NCBI RefSeq assembly: GCF_000157995.1
Contig: NZ_GG657553.1
Location: 475,256 to 510,694 of the forward strand
Length of the DNA: 35,439 nucleotides
DNA from: Holdemania filiformis DSM 12042
Lineage (GTDB): Bacteria; Bacillota_I; Bacilli_A; Erysipelotrichales; Erysipelotrichaceae
Direction of reading: 5' to 3'
Under the pieces are notes generated by a model. That model had not been told where the DNA came from, searched no databases, and worked only from the letters and a program-made list of their open reading frames with translations. Position 1 is the first letter of the stretch; each line of letters starts with the position of its first letter. Below are positions 23,597 to 31,899 of this stretch, piece after piece. A program made the translations under genes and the position numbers.

Positions 23597-24156
23597 ATGA
23601 CCCGCAGTGAATGGGGACAGTCCTGCTTCAAGAACGTTTTCAGCCGATTCCGGTTTTATCTGATCACTTCTGTACTGATATCGTTGGTCATAACCGGCGC
23701 GGTACTGAAATGGAAGGGATCGCTGCTGATCGGGATCGCTGTCATTTTCTGGCTGGCGACGCTGGCCATTCTGCTTTTGCTTCTTCTGGAATGGAAGGGA
23801 ATCCAGCGGATGACGCAGACCTTGCCGGAGTCGCTGGGACCTGTGCGGCAGCTGAACACGCTATGGCTGGGAGAAGATACCGTCTATTTCTGGTTCCGCC
23901 GTCAGGGATATGTTATTCCGATTTCACAGATTATGTCCTGCAGCGTCGCATCGGTTACGGAAAGTCCGTATGCCAGCGGCAGTGTCCGCACGGCATGTTG
24001 ATTCTGGGATTGAAGGATCGAAATTTGGGCGTGAATGTCAGCGACCGGAAGAACGCAATCCAGGCTGCGCAGTTTCTGAAAACAAAAAATCCGCGGCTGA
24101 CGCTGATGGATATTGAAGAAAAAAAGGTGTCTTTGACAGAAATTCACACTGAATAA
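23597..24156 (+). pseudogene. Frameshifted membrane protein gene of unknown function (YcxB-like layout)
   Basis: A good start (GAAGGTGAT, then ATG at 23597) opens a frame with two adjacent membrane helices (about residues 20-38 and 42-65), followed by LGEDTVYFWFRRQGYVIPISQIMSC. This frame stops at 24001. The overlapping frame carries the natural continuation (GMLILGLKDRNLGVNVSDRKNAIQAAQFLKTKNPRL) to 24156. One missing base near 23980-23992 would join them into a protein of about 186 residues with two helices and a PH-like C-terminal domain, the layout of YcxB-like proteins. No slippery sequence is present, so this is either a real inactivating deletion or a sequencing error. Confidence 0.7.
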
Positions 24157-24306
24157 TAATCAGAAAGTTGAAACGTTGGACTGGAAGTAAGATTCAGAAA
24201 GACTTAGTTCTCTTAAAGCCATCTTTTTTTATGAAAGTTTGGAAAGGTTTTTGAGCTTGAAGCAAACTTTGGCTTATGAGTATGAGTTCACGGAAAAAGT
24301 ATAATG

Positions 24307-24374
24307 AAAAAACAGGAGAAACAGACTGATTGAGAGGGATATCCCTTGTCAGCAGGGTAAAACTCCTGTTTTTC
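24307..24374 (+). ncRNA. Candidate hairpin RNA or elaborate terminator
   Basis: AAAAACAGGAG and CTCCTGTTTTT form a perfect outer stem. Inside are CTGA/TCAG and a perfect palindrome AGGGATATCCCT, ending in a T-rich tail. A TATAAT (24300-24305) lies directly before the stem, so a transcript starting there would consist of little else than this structure with its own terminator. No -35 is visible, so a terminator for the frameshifted gene 150 bases upstream is the simpler alternative. Confidence 0.4.
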
Positions 24375-24755
24375 TTTCGCTTATTTTTGTCTTAAAAGCC
24401 ATTTTGCTTGTGGGAAAATTAAGTTCAAAATAAAAGAGATTGGGATCAGTCCGTAATATCTGATTTGCTTTTTTGTGATGCACTTCATTTTACATTAAAT
24501 TTCATCGATATTTCTTTTTGTCAGACAGGTCTGCTTATCCCTAAAAAGTGATAAGTAGAAAGAAGAAACAAAGCTCTTTTTGAATTCAGGAAATTTCAAT
24601 TTTCAAAACAACGATGCTGAAAAGGCGGCAAAGAAAAGAAGCTTTCGCGTTCCCCGCCTCCTAATAAGAAAACATGAAAAAGTCAGTAAAATCAATGTTT
24701 TCAAAGGCAGGGAACACGGCACGAAGTCAAAAAATCTCATACTGACAGGCACGAA

Positions 24756-24785
24756 GGGCGCTGATGTGAAAATCAGCGCCCTTTT
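24756..24785 (+). terminator. Strong terminator in the transition region
   Basis: GGGCGCTGAT and ATCAGCGCCC with a 6-base loop and four T residues. Confidence 0.85.
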
Positions 24786-24795
24786 CCTGTCCCCA

Positions 24796-24826
24796 CGCCA
24801 TAGGCAGCCGCCCTATGGCGTTTTTT
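24796..24826 (+). terminator. Second strong terminator in the transition region
   Basis: CGCCATAGG and CCTATGGCG with a 7-base loop and six T residues, 10 bases after the previous one. Back-to-back terminators insulate the conjugation operon from upstream transcription. Confidence 0.88.
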
Positions 24827-25015
24827 CATATCCGTACCTATACCCACCCGAAAAATGTATCAATTAGGGTGCGAAAACCTCTGTTTTTTTCTCTCAGAGC
24901 GCCGCTTAAAGGGCGGCGTGGGTGTTTTCCCATGGGAAGCGTCCGAGAGGCAGGACAGGGGCTTTTTTGCGCCAAAATCAACACTTTTCAAAACCAGAGA
25001 AAGGAGGCGCCGGAT

Positions 25016-25897
25016 ATGGCAGTTTTCCGCATCGAAAAGACCAGAGATTACACGGTCATGTCCAACTACCACCTGCGGGACAGGTCGCTGTCCCTGAAAG
25101 CGAAGGGGCTGCTGTCCCTCATGCTGTCGCTGCCGGAGGACTGGGACTACACCATGAAGGGGCTTGCCCGCATCTGCAAGGACGGCATCGACAGCATCAG
25201 CGGCGGGATCCGGGAGCTGGAGACACACGGCTATCTCGTCCGGGCGCGCGTCCGCAACGAGAACGGGCAGCTTGGCTCCATCGAGTACACCATTTTGGAG
25301 CGGCCGAAGGAACCGGCACAGACGCCCGCGCCTATCCGGGAAAAACCTATACGGGAAAATCCAATACAGGTGAAGCCAATGTTGGATGCCCCTATTCAGG
25401 AGAACCCCGCCCAATTAAATACTAAAGAACAAAATAAAGAATTATCAATTACGCAAGGATCAAGTCCTATCCCATCAAGTCCCCCTACCCCCAGAGGAAA
25501 AAGCCGGATCGGACAGGACAGGATGCGAGAGCGCGAGAGCTACCGGGAGATCATTTTGGAGAATATCGACTACGATATCCTCACCCAGGATGAAAAGCTG
25601 GACAGGGAACGTCTGGACGAGCTGGTGGAGCTCATGGTGGATACCGTCTGCTCCAACCGGGAGATGATCCGTATCGCCGGGGACGACTACCCCGCCGAGG
25701 TGGTGAGGTCCCGGTTCTTGAAGATCGGCAGCTCCCACATCGAGTATGTGCTGGAACGGATGCGGGAGAACACCACCTATGTCCGCAATATCAAGAAGTA
25801 CCTGCTGGCGGCGCTGTATAACGCACCGGTCACGATGGACAGCTACTACACATCCCTTGTCAGCCATGACCTGTACGGCAGCGGAGATCGGAGGTGA
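25016..25897 (+). CDS. Replication-initiator-like helix-turn-helix protein (DUF6017 type)
   Basis: The frame is open from 24815, but the ATG at 25016 follows AAGGAGG by 8 bases and begins the known family sequence, giving 293 residues. The N-terminal 110 residues form a winged-helix domain (FRIEKTRDYTVMSNYHLRDRSLSLKAKGLLSLMLSLP), as in replication initiator protein A of Clostridial conjugative elements. A variable Pro-rich linker with repeats of the form PIRENPIQ (about 115-145) follows, then a C-terminal helical domain (about 165-290) of the DUF6017 type. It usually opens the transfer operon, as here, and may serve DNA replication of the excised element. The next gene starts 5 bases after its stop. 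Confidence 0.88.
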   Translation: MAVFRIEKTRDYTVMSNYHLRDRSLSLKAKGLLSLMLSLPEDWDYTMKGLARICKDGIDSISGGIRELETHGYLVRARVRNENGQLGSIEYTILERPKEPAQTPAPIREKPIRENPIQVKPMLDAPIQENPAQLNTKEQNKELSITQGSSPIPSSPPTPRGKSRIGQDRMRERESYREIILENIDYDILTQDEKLDRERLDELVELMVDTVCSNREMIRIAGDDYPAEVVRSRFLKIGSSHIEYVLERMRENTTYVRNIKKYLLAALYNAPVTMDSYYTSLVSHDLYGSGDRR

Positions 25898-25902
25898 ACG
25901 CC

Positions 25903-26388
25903 TTGCAGGAAGAAATCACGCAGAAAACCCTTGCGCTTTGTGTGGAGACCGGTAAAATGACCGCCCAGCTCTTGCAGCAGGCCATGAAGAAGGTGCTGGC
26001 GGATATGGAAAAGCACAAGAATGATCCGCAGCTTCGGCACGGCAAGCAGACACTCCGTCAGCTTATGAAGCACAACACCGGCGTTTCCAACATTGAGATC
26101 ACAGACCAGAATATCAAGGCGTTTTCCGCCACGGCGAAGAAGTACGGCATTGACTTTGCCCTGAAAAAAGATACCACCGGGGAGATCCCCCGGTACCTGG
26201 TGTTCTTTAAGGGCAGGGACGCCGACGCGGTGACGGCGGCCTTCCGCGAGTTCTCCGCAAAGAATCTGGCGAAGGAGAAAAAGCCCTCTATCCGCAGGCG
26301 GCTGACCAAGGCCAAGGAGCAGGCGAAGCGGCAGGAGCTGGAGCGGGGCGAGAAGGTCAAAAACAGGGATCGGGGGCTGGAACGATGA
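25903..26388 (+). CDS. PcfB-family conjugation protein (DUF3801)
   Basis: 161 residues from TTG at 25903, chosen because GGAGGTG lies 6 bases before it and MQEEITQKTLALCVETGKMTAQLLQQAM is the typical family start; a GTG at 25894 is possible. It carries the DUF3801 segment (about 1-125, with FALKKDTTGEIPRYLVFFKGRDADAVTAAFREF) and a very basic C-terminal tail. In pCF10, PcfB is needed to dock the relaxosome to the coupling protein, and it lies beside the coupling-protein gene here as well. It overlaps virD4 by 4 bases. Confidence 0.9.
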   Translation: MQEEITQKTLALCVETGKMTAQLLQQAMKKVLADMEKHKNDPQLRHGKQTLRQLMKHNTGVSNIEITDQNIKAFSATAKKYGIDFALKKDTTGEIPRYLVFFKGRDADAVTAAFREFSAKNLAKEKKPSIRRRLTKAKEQAKRQELERGEKVKNRDRGLER

Positions 26389-28250
26389 CGGGAAAGCTGA
26401 AAAAGACCCTGCTGGCGAACCTTCCGTATCTGCTGTTCGTTTGGCTCTTTGACAAGCTCTGTCAGGCGGTGCGGCTGGCACCGGGGGCGGACGCTTCGGA
26501 AAAGCTGCTGCATATCACCCAGGGCTTCACCGAGGCCTTCGCCTCCCTCTGGCTCAGCCTGCACCCTCTGGACCTGCTGCTGGGCGTTGCCGGGGCGGCG
26601 CTTGTCCGGCTGGCGGTGTACCTGAAAGCGAAAAACGCGAAGAAATATCGCCGTGGCGTTGAGTACGGATCGGCCCGATGGGGCCGGCCGGAGGATATCG
26701 CGCCCTACATAGATCCCGTTCCCGATTGGAACATCCCTCTGACCCGGACGGAAAGCCTCACCATGACCAGCCGCCCGAAGGATCCGAAAACGGCGCGGAA
26801 TAAGAATATCCTGGTCATCGGCGGCTCCGGCAGCGGCAAGACAAGGTTCTTTGTCAAGCCGTCCCTGCTCCAAATGCACAGCTCCTATGTGGTCACCGAT
26901 CCCAAAGGACAGCTCCTTCGGGAGACGGGAAAACTCCTGGCGCACGGCGGGCCGAAGCGGGATGAGAACGGAAAGCCGGTGCGGGATAAGCACGGCAGGA
27001 TCATCTATGAGCCATACCGCATCAAGGTCCTGAACACCATCAACTTTTCCAAAAGCATGAAATATAACCCACTGGCCTATGTGCGCTCCGAGAAGGATAT
27101 TCTCAAGCTGGTCAATGTCATCATCGCCAACACGAAGGGCGACGGCGAAAAATCCTCCGAAGATTTTTGGATCAAGGCCGAGCGCCTTTTATACTGCGCC
27201 CTGATCGGCTACATCTGGTATGAGGCGGAGCCGGAGGAAAAAAACTTCATCACCCTGCTGGAGCTTATCAACGCCTGCGAGGCCAGAGAGGACGACGAAA
27301 CCTATAAAAGCCCCGTGGATATCCTCTTTGACGAGCTGGCGCAGGCGCAGCCGGAGCACTTCGCCGTCAAGCAATATGTCAAGTTCAAAATGGCGGCCGG
27401 CAAGACACTCAAAAGTATTTTGGTGAGCTGCGGCGCCCGCCTGTCTCCCTTCGATATCAAGGAGCTGCGGGACATTATGACGGAGGACGAATTGGAGCTT
27501 GACACGATGGGCGACCGGAAAACGGCGCTGTTCCTCATTATGAGCGATACCGATACCACCTTCAATTTCGTCATCGCCATGCTGCAAAGCCAGCTTTTCA
27601 ATCTGCTTTGCGACAAGGCGGACGATCTCTATAACGGGCGGCTGCCTGTCCATGTGCGGTGCCTTCTGGACGAATTTGCCAACATCGGCCAGATACCAAA
27701 CTTCGACAAGCTGATCGCCACCATCCGAAGCCGTGAGATATCGGCTTCTATTATTTTGCAGAGCCAGTCGCAATTAAAGACCATTTACAAGGACGCGGCA
27801 GATACCATTGTCGGCAACTGCGACGTCACCTTGTTTTTGGGAGGCAAGGAGAAGTCCACGCTGAAAGAGATTTCGGAGCTGCTGGGCAAGGAGACCATCG
27901 ACAGCCTGAACCAGTCCGAGAACCGGGGCGCGCAGACCTCTCACGGCCTCAGTTATCAGAAATTGGGAAAGGAGTTGATGACCCAGGACGAGATCGCGGT
28001 CATGGACGGCGGCAAGTGTATCTTGCAGCTTCGGGGCGTGCGCCCGTTTTTCAGCGACAAGTATGACCTGACAAAGCACCCCCGCTACAAATACCTGTCC
28101 GACGCCGACAAGAAGAACGTCTTTGACGTAGAACGGTACATGAAGCGCAGACCGGCCATCGTGAAGCCGGACGAGCCTTTCGATATGTACGAATTGAGCG
28201 CAAAAGAACTGGAACCCGACAACAATTCTACAAAACGAAAGGAAATATGA
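26385..28250 (+). CDS. Type IV coupling protein, VirD4/TraG family
   Basis: 621 residues. Two N-terminal membrane helices (about 7-30 and 58-82) anchor a large cytoplasmic ATPase. Walker A is VIGGSGSGKTRFF (about residue 146) and Walker B is CLLDEFANIGQIPNF (about 427), followed by IATIRSREISASIILQSQSQLK, the helicase-like motif of the family. The protein brings relaxase-bound DNA to the type IV secretion channel. It overlaps pcfB (ATGA) and precedes maff2 by 3 bases, the usual order in Tn1549-type elements. It is full length, although the channel genes expected downstream are missing. Confidence 0.95.
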   Translation: MTGKLKKTLLANLPYLLFVWLFDKLCQAVRLAPGADASEKLLHITQGFTEAFASLWLSLHPLDLLLGVAGAALVRLAVYLKAKNAKKYRRGVEYGSARWGRPEDIAPYIDPVPDWNIPLTRTESLTMTSRPKDPKTARNKNILVIGGSGSGKTRFFVKPSLLQMHSSYVVTDPKGQLLRETGKLLAHGGPKRDENGKPVRDKHGRIIYEPYRIKVLNTINFSKSMKYNPLAYVRSEKDILKLVNVIIANTKGDGEKSSEDFWIKAERLLYCALIGYIWYEAEPEEKNFITLLELINACEAREDDETYKSPVDILFDELAQAQPEHFAVKQYVKFKMAAGKTLKSILVSCGARLSPFDIKELRDIMTEDELELDTMGDRKTALFLIMSDTDTTFNFVIAMLQSQLFNLLCDKADDLYNGRLPVHVRCLLDEFANIGQIPNFDKLIATIRSREISASIILQSQSQLKTIYKDAADTIVGNCDVTLFLGGKEKSTLKEISELLGKETIDSLNQSENRGAQTSHGLSYQKLGKELMTQDEIAVMDGGKCILQLRGVRPFFSDKYDLTKHPRYKYLSDADKKNVFDVERYMKRRPAIVKPDEPFDMYELSAKELEPDNNSTKRKEI

Positions 28251-28253
28251 TTT

Positions 28254-28394
28254 ATGGAGTTCTTCAACAGTGCCATCGACGTATTGCAGACCCTGGTCAT
28301 CGCCCTGGGCGGCGGCCTTTGCGTGTGGGGCGGCATCAACCTTCTGGAAGGCTACGGCCAGGACAACCCCGCGGCCAATGCTCATGTACGGTAA
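28254..28394 (+). pseudogene. Maff2-family membrane protein, 3' truncated
   Basis: AAAGGAAAT precedes an ATG opening the standard Maff2 sequence: MEFFNSAIDVLQTLVIALGGG and VWGGINLLEGYGQDNPAA. Complete members run to about 60-70 residues with a second hydrophobic segment. Here the family match ends at about residue 43, and HVR and a stop follow, so the second helix is lost. The junction lies near 28376-28380, where composition also changes. Maff2 is thought to take part in the mating channel. This is the point at which the transfer operon is broken. Confidence 0.85.
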
Positions 28395-28468
28395 GGAAGC
28401 AAGCAACCGAAAACAAGAGATAGACCGCCAGCACTACACTATTCCGAACCAAAGACCAAAAGATAAGC

Positions 28469-28506
28469 ATTGTGGGAAAATCTAAACTTTTGGATTTTCC
28501 TACAAT
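28469..28506. repeat. Long near-perfect inverted repeat near the cassette junction
   Basis: ATTGTGGGAAAATC (28469-28482) and GATTTTCCTACAAT (28493-28506) pair over 14 bases with one G-T, around a 10-base loop. No T-run follows. It lies 95 bases beyond the break in Maff2 and could be a transcriptional hairpin or the remnant end of a small insertion. Confidence 0.5.
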
Positions 28507-28624
28507 GCCGACTACGGCGGAATCCTTCCCACTCCTTATATCTTTATTTCCGTATACATTGAATTTGTATTTAGTAAATGCTATAATGTCCCTATTCAAA
28601 TTATAAATGTGTTGAATTAGTTAC

Positions 28625-28867
28625 ATGTACATATTTTTTGTGCCGCATAAATACCCTGTTGAGGTTGTCGTTCTTTGTCCAGATGTGGAAACAATAAAAG
28701 GAAGGGAACGATACAGGGAGAAAACAGGCTATTCCGGCTTTACGGTTGAAACCTTATACGATACATTTATGCAGACAACACCACGGATCGGCTTTTGGCT
28801 GGACAATTCCAACCAAACACCACAGCAGACAGCAGAAACCATTCTGAACGCCAGAAAGTCGGTATGA
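28625..28867 (+). pseudogene. C-terminal remnant of a P-loop kinase-like protein
   Basis: An 80-codon frame with no ribosome binding site before its ATG. The residues resemble the C-terminal half of small P-loop nucleotide kinases or phosphotransferases (VVVLCPDVETIKGRERYREKTGYSGFTVETLYDTFMQTTPRIGFWLDNSNQTPQQTAETIL), including a lid-like Arg segment and the usual final helix. The N-terminal P-loop half is absent. It is therefore read as a leftover of a gene cut when the cassette was assembled. The substrate of the ancestral enzyme is unknown. Confidence 0.55.
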
Positions 28868-28926
28868 TTGTTACATATAAGGGGAAGAAAAATTTCTTTT
28901 AGGTACTTTCTTTCCTAAAACTAATG

Positions 28927-28935
28927 TGATATAAT
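28927..28935 (+). promoter_or_regulatory. Promoter of the tetracycline resistance gene
   Basis: TGATATAAT (28927-28935) is a complete extended -10. The -35 region is T-rich without a clear TTGACA. The same sequence context (ATGTGATATAATAG) precedes tet(M)-type genes. Confidence 0.75.
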
Positions 28936-28964
28936 AGCATCATTCCAAAAAAGGAGTAAAAAAT

Positions 28965-29194
28965 ATGCGGCAAGGTATTCTTAAATAAAACTATAATCAA
29001 ATAGTGGGAACAAAGGATTATGATAGTCCCTTTTGTGGGGGCTTGGTTTTTTGTACCCAATTTAAGAATACTTTTGCCTTATCAATTTTGACATATCCGA
29101 AAAACAGCAATCACAAACAGGTGTATGCTGTATATGTGTATGTCCGCAAATTATAATCCCCAGTGGTAAAAGTATTTTACTGCTGGGGATTTTT
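28965..29194 (+). promoter_or_regulatory. Attenuator leader of the tetracycline resistance gene
   Basis: Layout as in tet(M)-type leaders. A seven-codon frame MRQGILK (28965-28988) is followed by a long-range pairing: GGCAAGGTATTCTTAAAT (28969-28986) with ATTTAAGAATACTTTTGCC (29060-29078). Near the gene, ATCCCCAG (29156-29163) pairs with CTGGGGAT (29183-29190), followed by TTTTT, a terminator. The 14-codon leader peptide overlaps this stem. In the accepted model, slow translation of the leader under tetracycline disrupts the terminator and lets transcription reach the resistance gene. Confidence 0.88.
29125..29169 (+). CDS. Leader peptide of the tetracycline resistance gene
   Basis: Fourteen codons, MLYMCMSANYNPQW, ending in TAA at 29167-29169. 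It matches the position of the tet(M) leader peptide, although it is shorter. Its last codons lie in the 5' arm of the terminator stem, so ribosome position on it can control terminator formation. No strong ribosome binding site is seen (CAAACAGGTGT upstream). Confidence 0.6.
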   Translation: MLYMCMSANYNPQW

Positions 29195-29229
29195 ATGCCC
29201 TTTTGGGGCTGTAAAAGGAGGACAATCAC

Positions 29230-31149
29230 ATGAAAATAATCAATATTGGAATTCTCGCCCATGTAGACGCAGGAAAAACAACATTGACGGAAAGCCTGCT
29301 GTACACCAGTGGAGCGATTGCGGAACAAGGAAACGTGGATAAAGGAACTACAAGAACAGACACTATGATTTTGGAACGGCAGCGCGGAATTACCATTCAG
29401 ACAGCGGTTACTTCTTTTTGCTGGAATGATTATAAAATCAATATCGTGGACACTCCCGGTCATATGGATTTTTTAACCGAAGCATACCGCTCTTTATCTG
29501 TCCTTGACGGAGCTGTTTTAGTCATTTCGGCAAAAGACGGCGTACAGGCACAAACCCGTATATTATTCCATGCGCTTCAGAAAATGGACATTCCGACAAT
29601 TATCTTTATAAATAAGATAGACCAAAATGGGATCGACCTGCGGCGTGTTTACCAAAGCATTAAAGATAAACTTACCAGTGATATGATTGTCATGCAGGAG
29701 GTTTCCCTGTCGCCAAAGATAACCATGACCGATATTTCTGATTTGGACAAATGGGATATGATTATTTCCGGAAGCGATGAACTATTAGAACGATATGTTG
29801 CAGAGGATTCTTTGGATATACAGGAATTACAATATGAAAAGTGCAAAAGAACCAGATGCTGCTCTTTGTTTCCTGTTTATCATGGGAGTGCAAAAGACAA
29901 TTTAGGAACAGAAAAACTGATTGAAGCGATTACAGAAACTTTCATTACAGAAACAGACGATATTCAGTCTGAATTATGTGGATATGTTTTTAAGGTTGAG
30001 TATACAGAGCGGAAAAAACGGCTTTCTTATTTACGCCTGTATCATGGGACGCTCCATTTACGGGATACCCTGCTGCTGTCAAAAAAGGAAAAAATAAAGA
30101 TTACAGAAATGTGTATTCCGTCAAATGGTGAAATCGTCCCGGTTGACCATGCCTGTCCGGGAGAAATTGTTATTTTAGCTGATGATACTTTGAAACTGAA
30201 CGACATTCTGGGAAATGAAAAACTCCTGCCTCACAAAACACGGATTGATAATCCCATGCCATTACTTCGGACAACGGTAGAGCCGCAAAAGCCGGAGCAA
30301 AGGGAAGCCCTGTTAAATGCCCTCACAGAGATTGCTGATACAGACCCTCTTTTGCATTTTGACATTGATACTGTTACACATGAGATTATATTATCTTTTT
30401 TGGGAAAAGTACAGTTAGAAGTTATTTGTTCGCTATTAGAAGAAAAATATCATGTGGGCGTGGCTATGAAAGAGCCTTCGGTTATTTATCTGGAAAGACC
30501 GCAAAAAAAAGCGAGCTACACGATTCATATTGAAGTGCCGCCGAATCCGTTTTGGGCATCTATTGGTTTGACTGTAACACCGCTTCCTGTTGGAAGCGGA
30601 ACACAATATAAAAGCGAGGTATCTCTCGGCTATTTAAACCAAAGTTTTCAAAATGCCGTCATGGAGGGTGTGCGTTATGGAATGGAGCAGGGCTTATATG
30701 GCTGGGGAGTGACAGACTGCCAAATTTGTTTTGATTATGGAGTTTATTACAGCCCGGTCAGCACCCCCGCTGATTTTCGTTTTCTTGCGCCTGTCGTGTT
30801 GGAGCAGGCATTGAAAAAAGCAGGAACACAACTGTTGGAACCATACCTTTCCTTTACCCTTTTTGCACCGCAGGAATATCTTTCACGGGCTTATAATGAC
30901 GCACCAAAGTATTGCGCAATCATTGAATCAACCAGACTTGAAAAAGATGAAGTTATTTTTAAGGGGGAAATCCCTGCCCGTTGTATTGGTGAATATAGAA
31001 ATGATTTGAATTTTTATACAAATGGAAGAAGTGTCTGCATTACAGAATTAAAAGGGTATCAGGAAACTTCCGGCGAGCCTGTGTTTCAGCCACGCCGCCC
31101 GAACAGCCGTTTAGACAAGATCCGGCATATGTTTCAGAAGATAATGTAA
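29230..31149 (+). CDS. tet: Ribosomal protection protein, tetracycline resistance (Tet(M)/Tet(O)/Tet(W) group)
   Basis: 639 residues, full length. An EF-G-like GTPase that binds the ribosome and dislodges tetracycline from the A site. GTPase motifs: AHVDAGKTT (residues 10-18), [12 protein letters not shown] (switch I), DTPGH (about 74) and NKID (about 127). Domains II-V follow; the loop SPVSTPADF and the C-terminal end [18 protein letters not shown] are typical of the group. AGGAGG lies 8 bases before the ATG. From memory, the N-terminal third resembles Tet(32) most, and the end resembles Tet(W), but neither fits throughout; the class is left open. The gene is lower in G+C than the transfer genes around it, a sign of separate origin. 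Confidence 0.96.
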   Translation: MKIINIGILAHVDAGKTTLTESLLYTSGAIAEQGNVDKGTTRTDTMILERQRGITIQTAVTSFCWNDYKINIVDTPGHMDFLTEAYRSLSVLDGAVLVISAKDGVQAQTRILFHALQKMDIPTIIFINKIDQNGIDLRRVYQSIKDKLTSDMIVMQEVSLSPKITMTDISDLDKWDMIISGSDELLERYVAEDSLDIQELQYEKCKRTRCCSLFPVYHGSAKDNLGTEKLIEAITETFITETDDIQSELCGYVFKVEYTERKKRLSYLRLYHGTLHLRDTLLLSKKEKIKITEMCIPSNGEIVPVDHACPGEIVILADDTLKLNDILGNEKLLPHKTRIDNPMPLLRTTVEPQKPEQREALLNALTEIADTDPLLHFDIDTVTHEIILSFLGKVQLEVICSLLEEKYHVGVAMKEPSVIYLERPQKKASYTIHIEVPPNPFWASIGLTVTPLPVGSGTQYKSEVSLGYLNQSFQNAVMEGVRYGMEQGLYGWGVTDCQICFDYGVYYSPVSTPADFRFLAPVVLEQALKKAGTQLLEPYLSFTLFAPQEYLSRAYNDAPKYCAIIESTRLEKDEVIFKGEIPARCIGEYRNDLNFYTNGRSVCITELKGYQETSGEPVFQPRRPNSRLDKIRHMFQKIM

Positions 31150-31230
31150 CATCTTGCGCAATGCAAACGTTCATTGCTGGCTATTGCGAAATATCATTGA
31201 TAAAATCAGCATCAGAGAGGAGGAACCATT

Positions 31231-31686
31231 TTGAACCAGAAACAGACGGATATTACAACAGGAAAGCAAATACGTCATCTGCGAACACAATCGGGAATGA
31301 CACAGGAAGAACTGGCTGGGAAATTGAATGTTACCCGGCAGGCGCTATCGAATTGGGAGAGAGATGTTAATGAACCCGATTTAAATACGTTGAAAAAAAT
31401 TTGTTTTCTTTTTGGAGTCCACATGGACGATTTTGCGAAGGAGGTAATAACAAAAATGGAAACATGTGAAAAAAAAGAGAAACGACAATTTAATAAGTAT
31501 GATATGGCAATTGGACTTTTTTATGGTGTCGGGATATTTCTTGGCATTGGTATTTTCTTTGTTGGCGGTTTTATGACAATGTCGGGTGCAGGGTGGGGAG
31601 CATCACTATTTGGCGGTGGCTGTTTTTCTCTTGTATTTGGCTTGATATGCCATGCAGTTATTACATTGAGAAGAAATGACAAATGA
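31231..31686 (+). CDS. XRE-family regulator with C-terminal membrane helices
   Basis: 151 residues from TTG at 31231, which follows AGGAGG by 8 bases. Residues about 10-65 form a Cro/C1-type helix-turn-helix (IRHLRTQSGMTQEELAGKLNVTRQALSNWERDVNEPDLNTLKKIC). The C-terminal half has two membrane helices (about 92-115 and 122-143) rich in Gly and Phe. Membrane-bound XRE regulators of this size are frequent in Firmicutes; their signals are largely unknown. It lies 80 bases after the resistance gene, inside the AT-rich cassette, and may be carried along with it. Confidence 0.88.
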   Translation: MNQKQTDITTGKQIRHLRTQSGMTQEELAGKLNVTRQALSNWERDVNEPDLNTLKKICFLFGVHMDDFAKEVITKMETCEKKEKRQFNKYDMAIGLFYGVGIFLGIGIFFVGGFMTMSGAGWGASLFGGGCFSLVFGLICHAVITLRRNDK

Positions 31687-31767
31687 TGACATATCCTGCT
31701 TTCTAGTCTTTTCGGTCATATCGCGTAAAAAAGCCGCTGCTTTTGGCTTTCCAATAGCGGCGGCAAA

Positions 31768-31803
31768 GGGAAATATCCTTTGAATACCTTACAGAAGAAA
31801 AGT
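31768..31803 (+). repeat. Fragment similar to the element's sigma-factor gene
   Basis: This stretch matches 32991-33024, inside the sigma-70-like gene, over about 33 bases with three or four differences (both contain AAATATCC and TTGAATACCT). Translated, it would read close to EISxEYLTxEK. It lies outside any gene, just before the methyltransferase, so it appears to be a scrap of a second sigma-factor copy. Confidence 0.6.
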
Positions 31804-31899
31804 TTTGCAGCATTATAAAAATAAAAGCCTATACCATTTTGGAAAGAAAAGATACATAATAGTCAAGACGGCAACAATCAGAAGTTATGGAGGGTAACA

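Larger units (their letters stand above)
24400..25015 (+). other. Chromosome-to-element transition without a confident gene
   Basis: The first 180 bases are AT-rich and show nothing I can name. From about 24620 the sequence becomes GC-rich and holds two adjacent strong terminators (24756-24785 and 24796-24826), a CTCTG/CAGAG hairpin near 24880-24899, and CGCCGC/GCGGCG (24900-24918). A frame of 95 codons at 24580 crosses both terminators and is not accepted. The left boundary of the integrated element probably lies in this stretch, but no direct repeat or target gene marks it. Confidence 0.5.

Noticed and set aside
24580-24867. 95-codon frame across the element border
   Set aside because: It runs through two strong back-to-back terminators, has no ribosome binding site and its composition changes half-way.
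29230-31149. Direct naming as tet(W), tet(O) or tet(32)
   Set aside because: Remembered reference sequences agree only in parts, and no alignment could be run.
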